DNA of 64,000 nt from Palsa-504 sp963739135 (GTDB taxonomy: Bacteria; Actinomycetota; Actinomycetes; Streptosporangiales; Streptosporangiaceae), in the NCBI GenBank assembly GCA_963739135.1, contig CAVTZG010000011.1:1-64000 (forward strand). Reading direction: 5' to 3'. How positions within the stretch are numbered: the first letter of the stretch is position 1; every line of letters starts with the position of its first letter. Below the pieces are notes generated by a model. It was not told where the DNA came from. It did not search any database and saw only the letters and a list, made by a program, of their open reading frames with translations. Positions 20,224 through 29,286 of this stretch are shown piece after piece. Both the position numbers and the translations under genes were made by a program.

Positions 20224-20598
20224 TCACCCGGCTTTTCTGCGATAGCGGCGTAACGGGCCGCGCAGCCCGCCGGAGAACGGTAGACGGCGCGCATCGGCCC
20301 GGCGCTGGCGCCCGATGTCGACCCATCCGGCGATCGCCTGCGGGTCAGCACCGGCTTCGCGGCACAACTGCGAGATCTGGCGCCCGAGCGGCTCGCTGTA
20401 CTCGCCGTCGCTGAAGCCTTCGGCGACCCCGGCGACCTCGGCCAGCAGATCCCCGCGCCCGGCCGCCAGCTCGCGGAGCGCCGCCACCGCGGCGGCTTCC
20501 TCGGCCTCGGTGAGCGCGTGCCACTTCGCGTGATGCCGAGCCTCCCCGTGAAGCTGGGCGACGAGAATACGGTCAGCGTCCGAGGATTTATCGATCAT
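20224..20598 (-). CDS. hypothetical helical protein
   Basis: A protein of 124 residues from ATG 20598 (a TTG at 20625 would add nine residues). Mostly helical: AQLHGEARHHAKWHALTE, an Ala/Glu-rich stretch, then LCREAGADPQAIAGW and a basic tail RRYRRKAG. It resembles short uncharacterised actinobacterial proteins, but I cannot name the family. The DNA of its last codons is echoed about 50 bp downstream (TTTTCTGCGGTAG against TTTTCTGCGATAG). It lies just outside the IS66 insertion. Confidence 0.6.
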   Translation of the reverse strand: MIDKSSDADRILVAQLHGEARHHAKWHALTEAEEAAAVAALRELAAGRGDLLAEVAGVAEGFSDGEYSEPLGRQISQLCREAGADPQAIAGWVDIGRQRRADARRLPFSGGLRGPLRRYRRKAG

Positions 20599-20668
20599 GC
20601 GTTCTAGTATCGCCAACGGCGACAAGCCGAAACCAGGTCACGAAGCCGTTCCCGGATGACCGGTGTTC

Positions 20669-20676
20669 GAGCTAAG
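20669..20676. repeat. 8-bp target site duplication of the IS66 element, left
   Basis: GAGCTAAG immediately precedes the left inverted repeat and recurs exactly after the right repeat at 22547-22554. Eight bp is the duplication length known for IS66-family elements. Confidence 0.93.
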
Positions 20677-22546
20677 GTAAGTAATCGGGGAACCCGTGGG
20701 AGATCACGTTGTGGCGCCCGCTGGGCACGACGGAATGAACCTCGGCGTCATGTGACGGAGAGATATGGGCCGGCTTTGCGGGCTGCCGAGGTTACGGGCC
20801 GCGACCCTGGCGCTGGTCACTGGCGGGACGGCGGCGGGCGCGTCCTTGGGGTGTCCAGGGCAGGAACGGGTCCAGGCCGGCTCCGGCCGGGGCGGAGCCG
20901 CCGTGTTCGGCGCAGGCCTGCAGGTAGCCGGTCAGCAGGCCGAGGGGCTCGATGCCGTGCCGGGCGGCGGTGGCGGTGACGGTCCACACATCGGCGGCCA
21001 GGTGAGCGGCCCATTCCGCCCCGGAGCCGTAGAAGTTCTTGCGGCCGATCACCGGGGTACGCAGTGCTCGTTCCGCGGGGTTGTTGTCCAGCGGCAGCTG
21101 CGGCAGCTCCTGGTGGCGGGCCAGCCCGTCCCATTCGTTGCTGAGCGTGGCGATGACCTTGGCGGCGGCGGGGTGCAGCAGGCCTTTCCCGGCGTCGCTG
21201 GCCTGCAGGATGCGGTGCGCGTCGATGTCGGTGAAGGCCCGCTGCCAGCGGCAGGCGGCATCGGCGTGGGCGTCGGTGCCGCGCGTGGTGGCCGCCAGGG
21301 CGTGGTGGGCCCGGTACAGCACCGCGATCCGCTCGGTCCACGCGTCGCACCAGTCGCCGAGCGCCTCGGGGTGAGCAGCCCCGGCCCGCAGGAAATACCG
21401 CCGGATATGGGCCCAGCACCAGAGCGGGTCGACGCCGTCGATGCAGGCCAGCGACTGATACGCCTTGTGGAAGTCCGAGGAGATGACCAGCCGCAGGCCG
21501 GCCTCCAGCGCGGTCTGCTCCCGGTCGATGCCCAGCTCGCCGGCGGCGACATCGGCGCTGCGGGAGGTGTCCATCACGAACACGGTCGTCTCGGAGGTGA
21601 TGAAGACCCACAGCCACCACCGGTGGCCGTCCTTATCCTCGATGTCCTCGAACACCTGCCAGCTCGTTTCGTCGGCATGCACGTGCCCGGCGGTCCGGCC
21701 GTGCGCGGCGATCGCCTCCGCCCACGGCGCGATCAGCGGCGCGACCTGCTTCAGCGCCCCGCACAAGGTACCCGCCGCCACCTCCAGCCCGTCGGCGGCC
21801 AGCGCCTGCACGATCCGGTGCACCGGCCGGCCCAGCACATGCTTCTCATACGCCAGCCGCGCCAGGAACCCCGCGGTGAACAGGCCCTTCGGCACCGGCT
21901 TGGGCGGCAGCGGCGCGCACACGGTCTTCGGTCCCGGATGAGAGCACCGCCGCCGGTAACGGTACCGGCGCCACACGATCCGGGTGATCTTCACCTGCCA
22001 GTCGACCTGCTCGCTGTCCTCGGTCCCGAGGAACTCAAACAGCTCGCCGCACTCCGCGCAGCACCGCTGGCCGGCATCCACATCTATGACACGCTCTTCG
22101 GTTTCCAGATGCGCATAGTCCCGCCGCCCGTGACCAGGCCCGCCCGGCCGCTGCCCCCGCCTGCCCGCGTCGGCTGGCCGGCCGCTGCCATCCCGGCCGT
22201 TCCTCCGCAAGGGCGAGCCGCCCTTCTCCGACGACGACCCGAACAGCAGCCCGCTCAGCGTCGTCACGCTCTCCTGCAGCCTGGCCACCTGCCCGGCCAG
22301 CTCGGCCATCCGAGCGTTCAGCTCGTCCCGCTCCGCCCGCAGCGCAGCGCTCTCCGCCTCCAGCTTCCCCGCCCGCGCCTCGGCCCGCTCCGCGCGGGCA
22401 CGCCAGTAACCGGCCTCAACATCCTCATCGATCACCGGCACGGGCACGCGACCCAGCACACATCGCCACACGCGCCACGTCACGCACCAAACCCGGCGTG
22501 TCGCAACCGAGGTGCGCCCCGCCCCACGGGATCACCGATTACTTAC
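20677..22546 (-). mobile_element. IS66-family element, single-transposase type, with target duplication
   Basis: An 1870-bp element bounded by 24-bp imperfect inverted repeats (20677-20700 and 22523-22546, two mismatches, starting GTAAGTAATC) and a perfect 8-bp direct duplication GAGCTAAG. The GTAA terminus and duplication length are typical of IS66. Only the large transposase is present, as in the ISBst12-like subgroup that lacks tnpA/tnpB. The intact duplication suggests a recent simple insertion, about 190 bp upstream of the NACHT gene start. Confidence 0.93.
20792..22483 (-). CDS. IS66-family transposase (TnpC)
   Basis: A protein of 563 residues from GTG 22483; GTG 22435 is an alternative. 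Order of domains: N-terminal coiled coil (residues about 25-75, RAERAEARAGKLEAES), a Cys-rich zinc-finger-like segment (CCAECGELF), the HVHADETSW and SSDFHKAYQ segments of the DDE core, WCWAHIRRYF, and the C-terminal PLDNNPAERALR that supplies the last acidic residue and is a hallmark of IS66. All are present, so it looks active. Confidence 0.93.
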   Translation of the reverse strand: MTWRVWRCVLGRVPVPVIDEDVEAGYWRARAERAEARAGKLEAESAALRAERDELNARMAELAGQVARLQESVTTLSGLLFGSSSEKGGSPLRRNGRDGSGRPADAGRRGQRPGGPGHGRRDYAHLETEERVIDVDAGQRCCAECGELFEFLGTEDSEQVDWQVKITRIVWRRYRYRRRCSHPGPKTVCAPLPPKPVPKGLFTAGFLARLAYEKHVLGRPVHRIVQALAADGLEVAAGTLCGALKQVAPLIAPWAEAIAAHGRTAGHVHADETSWQVFEDIEDKDGHRWWLWVFITSETTVFVMDTSRSADVAAGELGIDREQTALEAGLRLVISSDFHKAYQSLACIDGVDPLWCWAHIRRYFLRAGAAHPEALGDWCDAWTERIAVLYRAHHALAATTRGTDAHADAACRWQRAFTDIDAHRILQASDAGKGLLHPAAAKVIATLSNEWDGLARHQELPQLPLDNNPAERALRTPVIGRKNFYGSGAEWAAHLAADVWTVTATAARHGIEPLGLLTGYLQACAEHGGSAPAGAGLDPFLPWTPQGRARRRPASDQRQGRGP

Positions 22547-22554
22547 GAGCTAAG
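22547..22554. repeat. 8-bp target site duplication of the IS66 element, right
   Basis: GAGCTAAG, identical to 20669-20676 on the other side of the element. Confidence 0.93.
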
Positions 22555-22735
22555 CAACAATGTCGGGCAACGTTTGTCCGGGGACGAGTTTGTGACAGCA
22601 GGATGTGGCAGTCCCCAGGCCGACCCGGTGCCTGGCGGCGGCATCCTTGCGCCGGAGGTACAGCCACGGCGATCGCACGCGATCCGTGACCTGATCGGTA
22701 GCCACGGATGCCGGCGAGTGTGGCAATCTGCAATC

Positions 22736-24847
22736 GTGAACCGTGCGAAGCGCCCGGATAAGCGCCATTTAAGAGCTGCTCTGCATCCGACGCGGCGAGA
22801 TGGCGTGATTGCCCTGGCGCTGCTCGTGTTGCCCTGGGTCGTTGCGCTGGTTCTGGTGCGCCGGCATCAGCACCTAGACGGCGAGACCGTAGGCATTCTG
22901 GTCGCAGTAAGCCTGGGCCTGCCCACGCTGTGGGTGGCATGGGCCGCTTACAGGGGTCCGAGGCGAGGCAGTACCCCGGGCAGCGGCCTGAGCATGGCCC
23001 AGGTGGCCGACCAACTGGCTGTCGCGGTAGGCGCCCAGTGGAACGCCGAGGCCGCCGTGCGCCGCTTGAATGACCCTTACCCGCTGCCGGTGTCCTGGGA
23101 GGCGGCGGACACGTCACTGACCGACTCCTGGGACTCGCTGGTAAAGCGGGCAACCACCGGTGCCGGATGGCCTGCGCCTCCGCCCGCGGGGACCTGGGCG
23201 GCTGGCCCCGGTGACCTGGCCGGGAAAGGTGGCGAGCTACCGGGCGTGCTGGCTCGGGTGCCGACTGGTCGGCTGGTCGTGCTCGGTGAGCCGGGCGCGG
23301 GCAAGACGATGCTGATGGTCCGGCTGGTGCTGGACCTGCTTGCCCGCCGTGCCAGCGGCGGCCCCGTCCCGATCCTGGCCTCGGTGGCGTCCTGGGATCC
23401 GGTCAGCCAGGATCTGCACGGCTGGCTGGCCGCCCGGCTCCTGATCGACCACCCCGCCCTGGCCGACGCCCCGCCGAGCGGCAGGACAGAGCCCACCCAG
23501 GCCGCGGCGCTGCTCGCTTCCGGGCTGATCCTGCCAGTCCTGGACGGGCTCGATGAGATCCCGGAACAGGTCCGGGGCCCGGCGATTAGCCGGATCAACG
23601 ACGCGCTGCGGCCCGGCGAGCAGGTGGTAGTGACCTGCCGCAGCAAGGAGTACCGGGACGCCGTCCGGCCGCAGGGTGGTGCCGAGGTGACCCTCCGGGC
23701 GGCGGTCGTGGAGCTGCGCCCGCTGGACGCCGAGACCGTCCGCCGTTACCTCTGCGATGACGCCGCTGGCCCGGCCGCGAGGGCCCGCTGGGAGCCTGTC
23801 CTGGCCGTGCTCGGTACTGAGGCGCCTGTCGCGCAGGCACTTCGAACACCGCTGATGGTCAGCCTGGCCCGTGCCATCTACAACCCCCGGCCCGGTGAGC
23901 AGACCGAGGCTCTGCGTGACCCGGCCGAGCTGTGCGACCAGACTGACCGGGCGATGGTGGAATTTCTGCTGTTCGACGCGTTCATCCCTGCCGCGTACCG
24001 GCACGATCCTGGTGGCCGCTGGAAGGCGCAGGACGCGAAGAGGTGGCTGGTGTTCCTCGCGGGTCATCTCGAGCGTACTATCGGCCGCCCGGACCTGGCC
24101 TGGTGGCAGCTGCCACTAGCCGCACCCGCCGTCGCCTGGAACGCCGCGGTCTGGGCGGAGGTCGGCCGCGGCAGGCCCAGAGGGAGGGTCGTGGCCGGAG
24201 ACCGGCAGTCACCAATGCCAGCCCGCGGGATCCGCTGGCAACCACTGAGCCGCAGCGGCGTCCTGGGCGCGCTCGGGGTCGGGGTCGGCGTTGGGTACGG
24301 GTTCTGGGTCCTCGGCGGGCCCACGGTCGGGGTCGGAGCCGGGCTCTTGCTCGGGATCCTAACCTTGATACCGGCGCAGGGTTCTGTTCCGCTCGACCTC
24401 AGTTCCGCCACAAGCCCCCCGGCTGTGCTTGCAGCAGATCGCAGAACTGGAATTGCCGCCGGGGTCGGGGTCGGGGGCGTGATGCTGGTCGTGGTCGTGA
24501 TCACGACCGTGGGGTTTGGCCGCTCGCTATCTAGCGGGGGGGTTAATGGGGCGTTGATCAACGTGGCGCTGGTGGTCGTGCTCTTGGCCATGTCTGGGGC
24601 CCTTGGCAGCTCTATGTTCACGGCGTGGCCGTCCTACGAGATAGCCCGGATATGGCTGGCGCTGCGGCACCGGCTGCCGTGGTCGCTGATGGGCTTTCTC
24701 GCCGATGCCCACAGGCGAGGCGTCCTCAGGCAAGCAGGCGCGGTCTACCAGTTCCGGCACATCGAACTACAGCACCGGCTCGCCAACCGGGACGCAGACA
24801 AGCAGCAAGCCAACTCATCGCCTGGTTCTGCCGAAGCGGATGAATAG
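22736..24847 (+). CDS. membrane-anchored NACHT-domain ATPase
   Basis: A protein of 703 residues from GTG 22736. The open frame extends far upstream, but only as antisense of the IS66 transposase. There are two N-terminal membrane segments (about 22-41, 50-68), then a STAND-type NACHT module: Walker A GEPGAGKTML (about 183), Walker B LPVLDGLDEIPE (about 266) and VVTCRSKEY. Three further hydrophobic segments lie at about 510-625, and the end is QFRHIELQHRL. NACHT proteins couple sensing to oligomerisation, and several bacterial ones defend against phage. Here the effector is not obvious; the membrane segments may be the output. The role is inference. Confidence 0.8.
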   Translation: MNRAKRPDKRHLRAALHPTRRDGVIALALLVLPWVVALVLVRRHQHLDGETVGILVAVSLGLPTLWVAWAAYRGPRRGSTPGSGLSMAQVADQLAVAVGAQWNAEAAVRRLNDPYPLPVSWEAADTSLTDSWDSLVKRATTGAGWPAPPPAGTWAAGPGDLAGKGGELPGVLARVPTGRLVVLGEPGAGKTMLMVRLVLDLLARRASGGPVPILASVASWDPVSQDLHGWLAARLLIDHPALADAPPSGRTEPTQAAALLASGLILPVLDGLDEIPEQVRGPAISRINDALRPGEQVVVTCRSKEYRDAVRPQGGAEVTLRAAVVELRPLDAETVRRYLCDDAAGPAARARWEPVLAVLGTEAPVAQALRTPLMVSLARAIYNPRPGEQTEALRDPAELCDQTDRAMVEFLLFDAFIPAAYRHDPGGRWKAQDAKRWLVFLAGHLERTIGRPDLAWWQLPLAAPAVAWNAAVWAEVGRGRPRGRVVAGDRQSPMPARGIRWQPLSRSGVLGALGVGVGVGYGFWVLGGPTVGVGAGLLLGILTLIPAQGSVPLDLSSATSPPAVLAADRRTGIAAGVGVGGVMLVVVVITTVGFGRSLSSGGVNGALINVALVVVLLAMSGALGSSMFTAWPSYEIARIWLALRHRLPWSLMGFLADAHRRGVLRQAGAVYQFRHIELQHRLANRDADKQQANSSPGSAEADE

Positions 24848-25068
24848 CCCCTCTACCGAAACTCGACCAAGGCAGCCGGGAAGCAGTCAACCCCGGTCAC
24901 GTGCTCGCACACCCGAGCGGGCGCCGACCTGGTGAAGTCGATGCCTGTAGGCACCGGCTCCTGTCCCTTGTCCGCCCAGGCCCCGGGGAAGCTTCCCAGG
25001 GCGTTCCTCTATGCTTCCGCGGTAGCCCTACCCGGAGGGAATGGAATCGACAGCCGACCGTTCAATGC

Positions 25069-25782
25069 TCACGTGGGCGCCTGTTCCCGTTCGATCCAGC
25101 GGCCGTACCGGGGCAGTTTCCCGCCGGCGCGGATGAACTCATAGATCAGCTCGTAGACCTCGCCGAGGTCGTGCGGTACCCGGCGGAGCGATTCGATGGC
25201 GTGGGTGAGCCGGGCATGGAGCGCGTCCAGGATCTCGGCGGCATCATCGAGGATGCCGATCTTGCGCCGGGCATCGGTGATGGCGGCCTCGGCCTGGTCC
25301 ACGGCGGCCTGCGCCGAGGCGATCGCGGCTTGCTTGATTCCATGGCAGCCGTCGCACGGGTCGTTGACGGGCAGCGCGTACGCGGCGGCGAGCGCGAGCC
25401 GCGCTTCCTCCAGGTCCCGGGTCGCGGCGTCCAGGTCGTCGATGACCGCGTCGCTGGCCCCGCTTATCTCCTCCTGGAGCCGCCGGACGTCGGCGCGGCG
25501 GATGATGATCTGTTCCTCGGCACCGGAGATCGCCTCGAGAAATTCGGCGTCCGAGCCGTACCCGCCGCCCGCGTGCCGGTCGCGGCGGCTGCCCGCGCTG
25601 TAAGCGGGGACGCTGCCCGCCGGGTCGAGTTCACGGATGGCATCGGCCAGGCTGATGACGGCCCGCGGGTCTAGGCCCGCGCTGCCCGCGCCGGCGTGGA
25701 TGGCGGCCACCTCATCCGCCAGGTCGCTGGTCTCTTCCAGCATCTCCGCGCGCGTGTACAGCTTCTCCTCTTCACCGCTCAT
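25069..25782 (-). CDS. AICE-associated hypothetical coiled-coil protein
   Basis: A protein of 237 residues, highly acidic and helical, with heptad-rich stretches (AEEQIIIRRADVRRLQEEI; later ASAQAAVDQAEAAITDAR) and one CDGC pair near residue 143. No membrane segment or enzyme motif. It follows the translocase gene on the same strand, with the CGAACG repeat array in between, so it may have its own controlled promoter. I do not recognise a family; a structural or DNA-associated role in the element is possible. Confidence 0.7.
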   Translation of the reverse strand: MSGEEEKLYTRAEMLEETSDLADEVAAIHAGAGSAGLDPRAVISLADAIRELDPAGSVPAYSAGSRRDRHAGGGYGSDAEFLEAISGAEEQIIIRRADVRRLQEEISGASDAVIDDLDAATRDLEEARLALAAAYALPVNDPCDGCHGIKQAAIASAQAAVDQAEAAITDARRKIGILDDAAEILDALHARLTHAIESLRRVPHDLGEVYELIYEFIRAGGKLPRYGRWIEREQAPT

Positions 25783-25835
25783 GATCGGGGTCCTTCGTTA
25801 CGTTGTGCTGCTTGTGGAGGGGACGCGTGCGCGGT

Positions 25836-25915
25836 CGTTCGGAATCGTTCGGCGGGGCTCACTGACCAGGGAACCGAACGACTTCCGAACGACCGGGCGA
25901 ACGATTCCCCGAACG
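25836..25915. repeat. phased CGAACG repeat array (iteron/operator-like)
   Basis: Six 7-bp copies: CGTTCGG at 25836 and 25846, then the opposite orientation CCGAACG at 25874, 25885, GCGAACG at 25897 and CCGAACG at 25909. Within each group the starts are 10-12 bp apart, close to one helical turn. It lies between the translocase stop (25925) and the next gene's start (25782). This is the arrangement expected of a regulator operator or replication/transfer iterons. Confidence 0.7.
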
Positions 25916-25924
25916 ATCGCATCG

Positions 25925-28162
25925 TCACTGCGCGTCACCTTCCCTGGCGTCCCCTGGCAATGGCGGTACGACTGTGAGGTGCGGCCGGACTGGCCTGTGC
26001 TCGATCTCCCAGACCTTTTCCAGTACCTCGCGGGTCGCCTCGTCCGCGTCGGCCAGCCCCGCGTGCACGGCCTCGGCAAGCGCCTGGATGGTCAGGTACC
26101 CAGGCGACTTGCCCGCCTGCCCAGGCTCCTGCCCAGGCTCGTGCACCGCTCTGGCGGCGAGCCGGTAGCGGCTGTTCGGACCCGACCCGGTCAGCTCGGC
26201 GATCCCGTTGTCCTTCAGCGCGGTCAGGTACTCGTAAGCAACCGTCTTGCTTTTGCCGATAGCCAGGCCCGCGGCCGACGCCGTGGTGCCCTCCGGCGAG
26301 GCCAGCAGGCCCAGCAGGACCTGCCCGGCGGCCGGGGGGATGGCCGCGGGCAGCCGTGTGGCGGGCATCTGGCCGGACCTGCTGACGGCGGGAGGCGCGC
26401 TCTCGCTGAGCGCCCTGGCTGCCGCTAGCCTCGCCCGCATCTCGCTGACGCCCGGTGCGCCCGGTTCGGGAGCGTGCTCCTGCCGGTCGTGCACGGCGAG
26501 GTCTACCACGGGGAGCACGCGGCTGGCGCCCCTGCGGGCGTCCACGATGCGCCTGCAGTAGGCCAGCTCGTCCGGCGAGACACCGAGCAGGAACGTGCGC
26601 CCGCGCGCCGTGATCTCCTTGGCCTGCGGGTCCCAGATCTGGAAGTAGCCTTTCCGCCCGCGGGAGTACTCGCTGATGTCGGGGATCTCTGCTTCCGCGC
26701 CGGTCGCGTGCCGGGATTCGGTGGCCCGGTTGGTGTTCCCTATGACCACCTGGGACAGGTTGGCGCGGACCATCCCGCCGCCGGTCTGCTTCTGGGTGGC
26801 CCGCTGGGTGGCCAGAATCAGGCAGACCGCCGATTTCCGCTGCTTGGACGCCAGGAACTCCAGGATCGCCCCGGATCCGGGAACGCTGGAGACCACCTCG
26901 TCCACCTCGTCGATCATCAGGACGTAGGCCGGGTCTTCCGGGGTCGGCTGGAACACGCTGTGCCCGGTCTCGGCGAGTGTGGCCGACCGTTCGGTGACAA
27001 GTCCCTGCGCCCACTCGAGCACGGCGAGGATCTTGTCCCGGACTTCCTCGTCGCTGGCTGCCGGGCCGCAGGCGGTGGCCGCGGCCAGCGGCTCCCAGGT
27101 GAGCTCATCGCCCATGTGCGCGCCGTTGAGCTGCACCAGGGCCGCGTCGCGCATCGCGGTGACCCGCTCCCGGACGTCGTTGAGCAGGGTGGATTTCCCG
27201 CTGCCGGTCGCGCCGTGCACCCCGATGGCCTTGGCGCCGATCTCGTCGAACAAGGTCACGGTCATGGCCTCGCCGGTCTCCGGGATGATCCCGACGGGGA
27301 CGGGGTCGCGGATGGTGGCGGTCCCGGGGAACCACTCCGCGTACGGCGATGGCTCCCGGGACGGCCACGGGCTGGTCAGCGGGTGATACACGGTGCCCTT
27401 GACGGACGGGTCCACGGTCCGGATGCCTATCAGCAGCTGGCCCGGGAACTCCGTGGTGCTGATGTCCACCCGCCCGTACGGCAGCCCCCGCAGGTGCGCG
27501 AGCTTCTCCGCGATCGCGTCGCTGTTCCGCGCGATCCTGGACGCCAGGTCACTGCCCGGCGCGCTAGTGAGCAGCATCTCCTCCCCGAGCAGCGTCGGGG
27601 TGACCTTCTGCAGGTGGAAGTCACCCAGGCCGATCAGGCGGGCGATCCGGTGCCATTCGGCCTTGCGGGCCGTCCAGGCCGCTGCGTCCTCGCGGCGCTG
27701 GCGGGCAGCGCGGACGGCGGCGTGGCGGCGCAGCCACCAGTACCCGCCCGCGGCACCGGCCAGGTAGATCCAGGTGAGCAGGTGCGCGGGCCGGCCCAGC
27801 GGCCCCCAGGTGACGGCGGCGGCGATCCAGCCGCCCACGGCCGCGGCGACCATGGCGGCCTCGGCGGCGGCCAGGCGAGGGTGCGGGGAGCTGCGCTCGT
27901 GACGGCGCCACATCAGCCAGCACGCCACCGCGCCGGCCGCGGCGGCATAAGTGACGACGTGGCCCGGCACGTGGACGGCATGGAGGATCCAGGCGGCCGG
28001 CCAGATGAGCAAGAAGACGGGCAGCGGCAGCCGCTCGGCCGGCGCGCGCAGGTGCCAGGCCCGCAGCCGCGCCCACGCCGACTCAGTCACCAGGACCGGC
28101 TCGTCCTCGTCCTGGGGATGGCCGGGAATCGGGCAGGGCCGGGGGTACCGGGTTTGGATCAT
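25925..28162 (-). CDS. FtsK/SpoIIIE-type conjugative DNA translocase (AICE Tra protein)
   Basis: A protein of 745 residues. N-terminal membrane segments (about 46-64, 70-86, 100-147), then the motor: Walker A GATGSGKSTLLND (about 330), Walker B YVLMIDEVDEV (about 425) and LATQRATQKQ. The C-terminus (from about 600) carries a winged-helix domain (KSKTVAYEYLTALKDNGI), in the place of the DNA-recognition domain of TraB/TraSA proteins that move double-stranded DNA between mycelia. It is the key evidence that this region is an actinomycete integrative conjugative element. Confidence 0.85.
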   Translation of the reverse strand: MIQTRYPRPCPIPGHPQDEDEPVLVTESAWARLRAWHLRAPAERLPLPVFLLIWPAAWILHAVHVPGHVVTYAAAAGAVACWLMWRRHERSSPHPRLAAAEAAMVAAAVGGWIAAAVTWGPLGRPAHLLTWIYLAGAAGGYWWLRRHAAVRAARQRREDAAAWTARKAEWHRIARLIGLGDFHLQKVTPTLLGEEMLLTSAPGSDLASRIARNSDAIAEKLAHLRGLPYGRVDISTTEFPGQLLIGIRTVDPSVKGTVYHPLTSPWPSREPSPYAEWFPGTATIRDPVPVGIIPETGEAMTVTLFDEIGAKAIGVHGATGSGKSTLLNDVRERVTAMRDAALVQLNGAHMGDELTWEPLAAATACGPAASDEEVRDKILAVLEWAQGLVTERSATLAETGHSVFQPTPEDPAYVLMIDEVDEVVSSVPGSGAILEFLASKQRKSAVCLILATQRATQKQTGGGMVRANLSQVVIGNTNRATESRHATGAEAEIPDISEYSRGRKGYFQIWDPQAKEITARGRTFLLGVSPDELAYCRRIVDARRGASRVLPVVDLAVHDRQEHAPEPGAPGVSEMRARLAAARALSESAPPAVSRSGQMPATRLPAAIPPAAGQVLLGLLASPEGTTASAAGLAIGKSKTVAYEYLTALKDNGIAELTGSGPNSRYRLAARAVHEPGQEPGQAGKSPGYLTIQALAEAVHAGLADADEATREVLEKVWEIEHRPVRPHLTVVPPLPGDAREGDAQ

Positions 28163-28242
28163 CGCGCCACCGCCATTTCATGGGTAAGGCCCGCGCCTGG
28201 AGGGGAAGCCCAGGCGCGGGCACTTGCCGTGTCCTTCCGAGG

Positions 28243-29283
28243 TCAGGCACCTTCGCCAGTGATCCACCGGCCGTCGTGCGTCATGAGTCCCCCGTTGCCG
28301 GCAAACTCGCGGGGGAGCTCGTAGTGCTCGGTGAACTTCGCCTTCGCGGCGCCCATGGTCTCGGCCGCCTGTGCCGCGGCGTCGGCGACGTCGTGCAGCA
28401 TGGCCGACGCCTGCGGGTCGATCCCGATCACGCCGGTGCAGTGCTCGTAGAAGTCGACCAGGGCCTCGGCCCAGCCGCTGAGCCCGGTCAGCTGACGGCT
28501 CATCCATTCCAGGAGCTGGCCGTCGTCTTCGGGCTCGAAGTCGGCGGTCTGGGTGATGACCGCGGCCCATTCCGAGGGCACGGTGCTGTCGCCGGACCTG
28601 GCGGCCCGCTGGGCGCGATGCCCTGTTGAGATCTTGCTTGCTGGCATGGTGGTGCTTCCTTCCGTTGCTTCGGTTGATGGCTTGCCGTTCCGGTAGGTGG
28701 CAACGGTCCGGCCGGGACCGCCGCCGGGGGGATACTCGGTGACCACCCACGGCTCGCCGCCGGTGCTCATGTGCCGCGCCCTGGCCGTCGCCTCTTCCAG
28801 GCTGTCCACGGGCCACGCGGCCCTCTGGCGTGCGTGGCCGAATGAGTAGGTAGGCCCGGCGGCTTCCTCCGGCGCCGCTTGCGCCGCGGGATCTTCCGGC
28901 TCGCCGTGGCGCCTGCGGAACATCAGGGGCCCGTGCTCCCGGTTCTCCCAGCGGGGAGCGGCTTTCGAGACCAGCCACGCGAGCAGGGTCCTGCTGCCCC
29001 TGGCGGTCGCTGCCGCACCCCGTTTGCCGTGCCTGAGCGCGTACCGGCCGGCGGTGCGGTGATGGCGGCGGACCAGCTCGGCGACCGCGACGGCCGCGAG
29101 CACGATCAGCACCCACACCAGGACCGCGCCGAGGACCGCGCCGAGCCAGCCCGGCATGTCCCCGAGCCGCAGCCGGGCGCCGCCAGTGATCGCGAGGATG
29201 GCCAGGCAGGTGCCCAGCGCTATGCCGGTAAAGATGACGGCGCGGCTGACCAGCGCCCGGGCCTGCTTCGCGTCGGTGACCAC
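28243..29283 (-). CDS. AICE membrane protein with probable internal second start
   Basis: A protein of 346 residues. Two membrane segments near the N-terminus (about 14-33 and 44-68), then a soluble region. Near residue 213 an ATG (28647) with AAGGAAG upstream begins MPASKISTGHRAQ, which looks like the start of a separate 134-residue protein. The frame is continuous, so either one fused protein or two in-frame genes (28243-28647 and the membrane part) are made. The C-terminal part (EWAAVITQTADFEPEDD...) resembles small proteins of such elements, function unknown. Confidence 0.65.
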   Translation of the reverse strand: MVTDAKQARALVSRAVIFTGIALGTCLAILAITGGARLRLGDMPGWLGAVLGAVLVWVLIVLAAVAVAELVRRHHRTAGRYALRHGKRGAAATARGSRTLLAWLVSKAAPRWENREHGPLMFRRRHGEPEDPAAQAAPEEAAGPTYSFGHARQRAAWPVDSLEEATARARHMSTGGEPWVVTEYPPGGGPGRTVATYRNGKPSTEATEGSTTMPASKISTGHRAQRAARSGDSTVPSEWAAVITQTADFEPEDDGQLLEWMSRQLTGLSGWAEALVDFYEHCTGVIGIDPQASAMLHDVADAAAQAAETMGAAKAKFTEHYELPREFAGNGGLMTHDGRWITGEGA

Positions 29284-29286
29284 CGG

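Noticed and set aside
20765..24847. A 1360-codon plus-strand ORF covering the IS66 element and NACHT gene
   Set aside because: Its first half is the antisense of the IS66 transposase. The real gene starts at GTG 22736, downstream of the insertion.
24901..25674. Plus-strand ORF of 257 codons
   Set aside because: Shadow of the coiled-coil gene on the minus strand, which has a natural start and coding composition.
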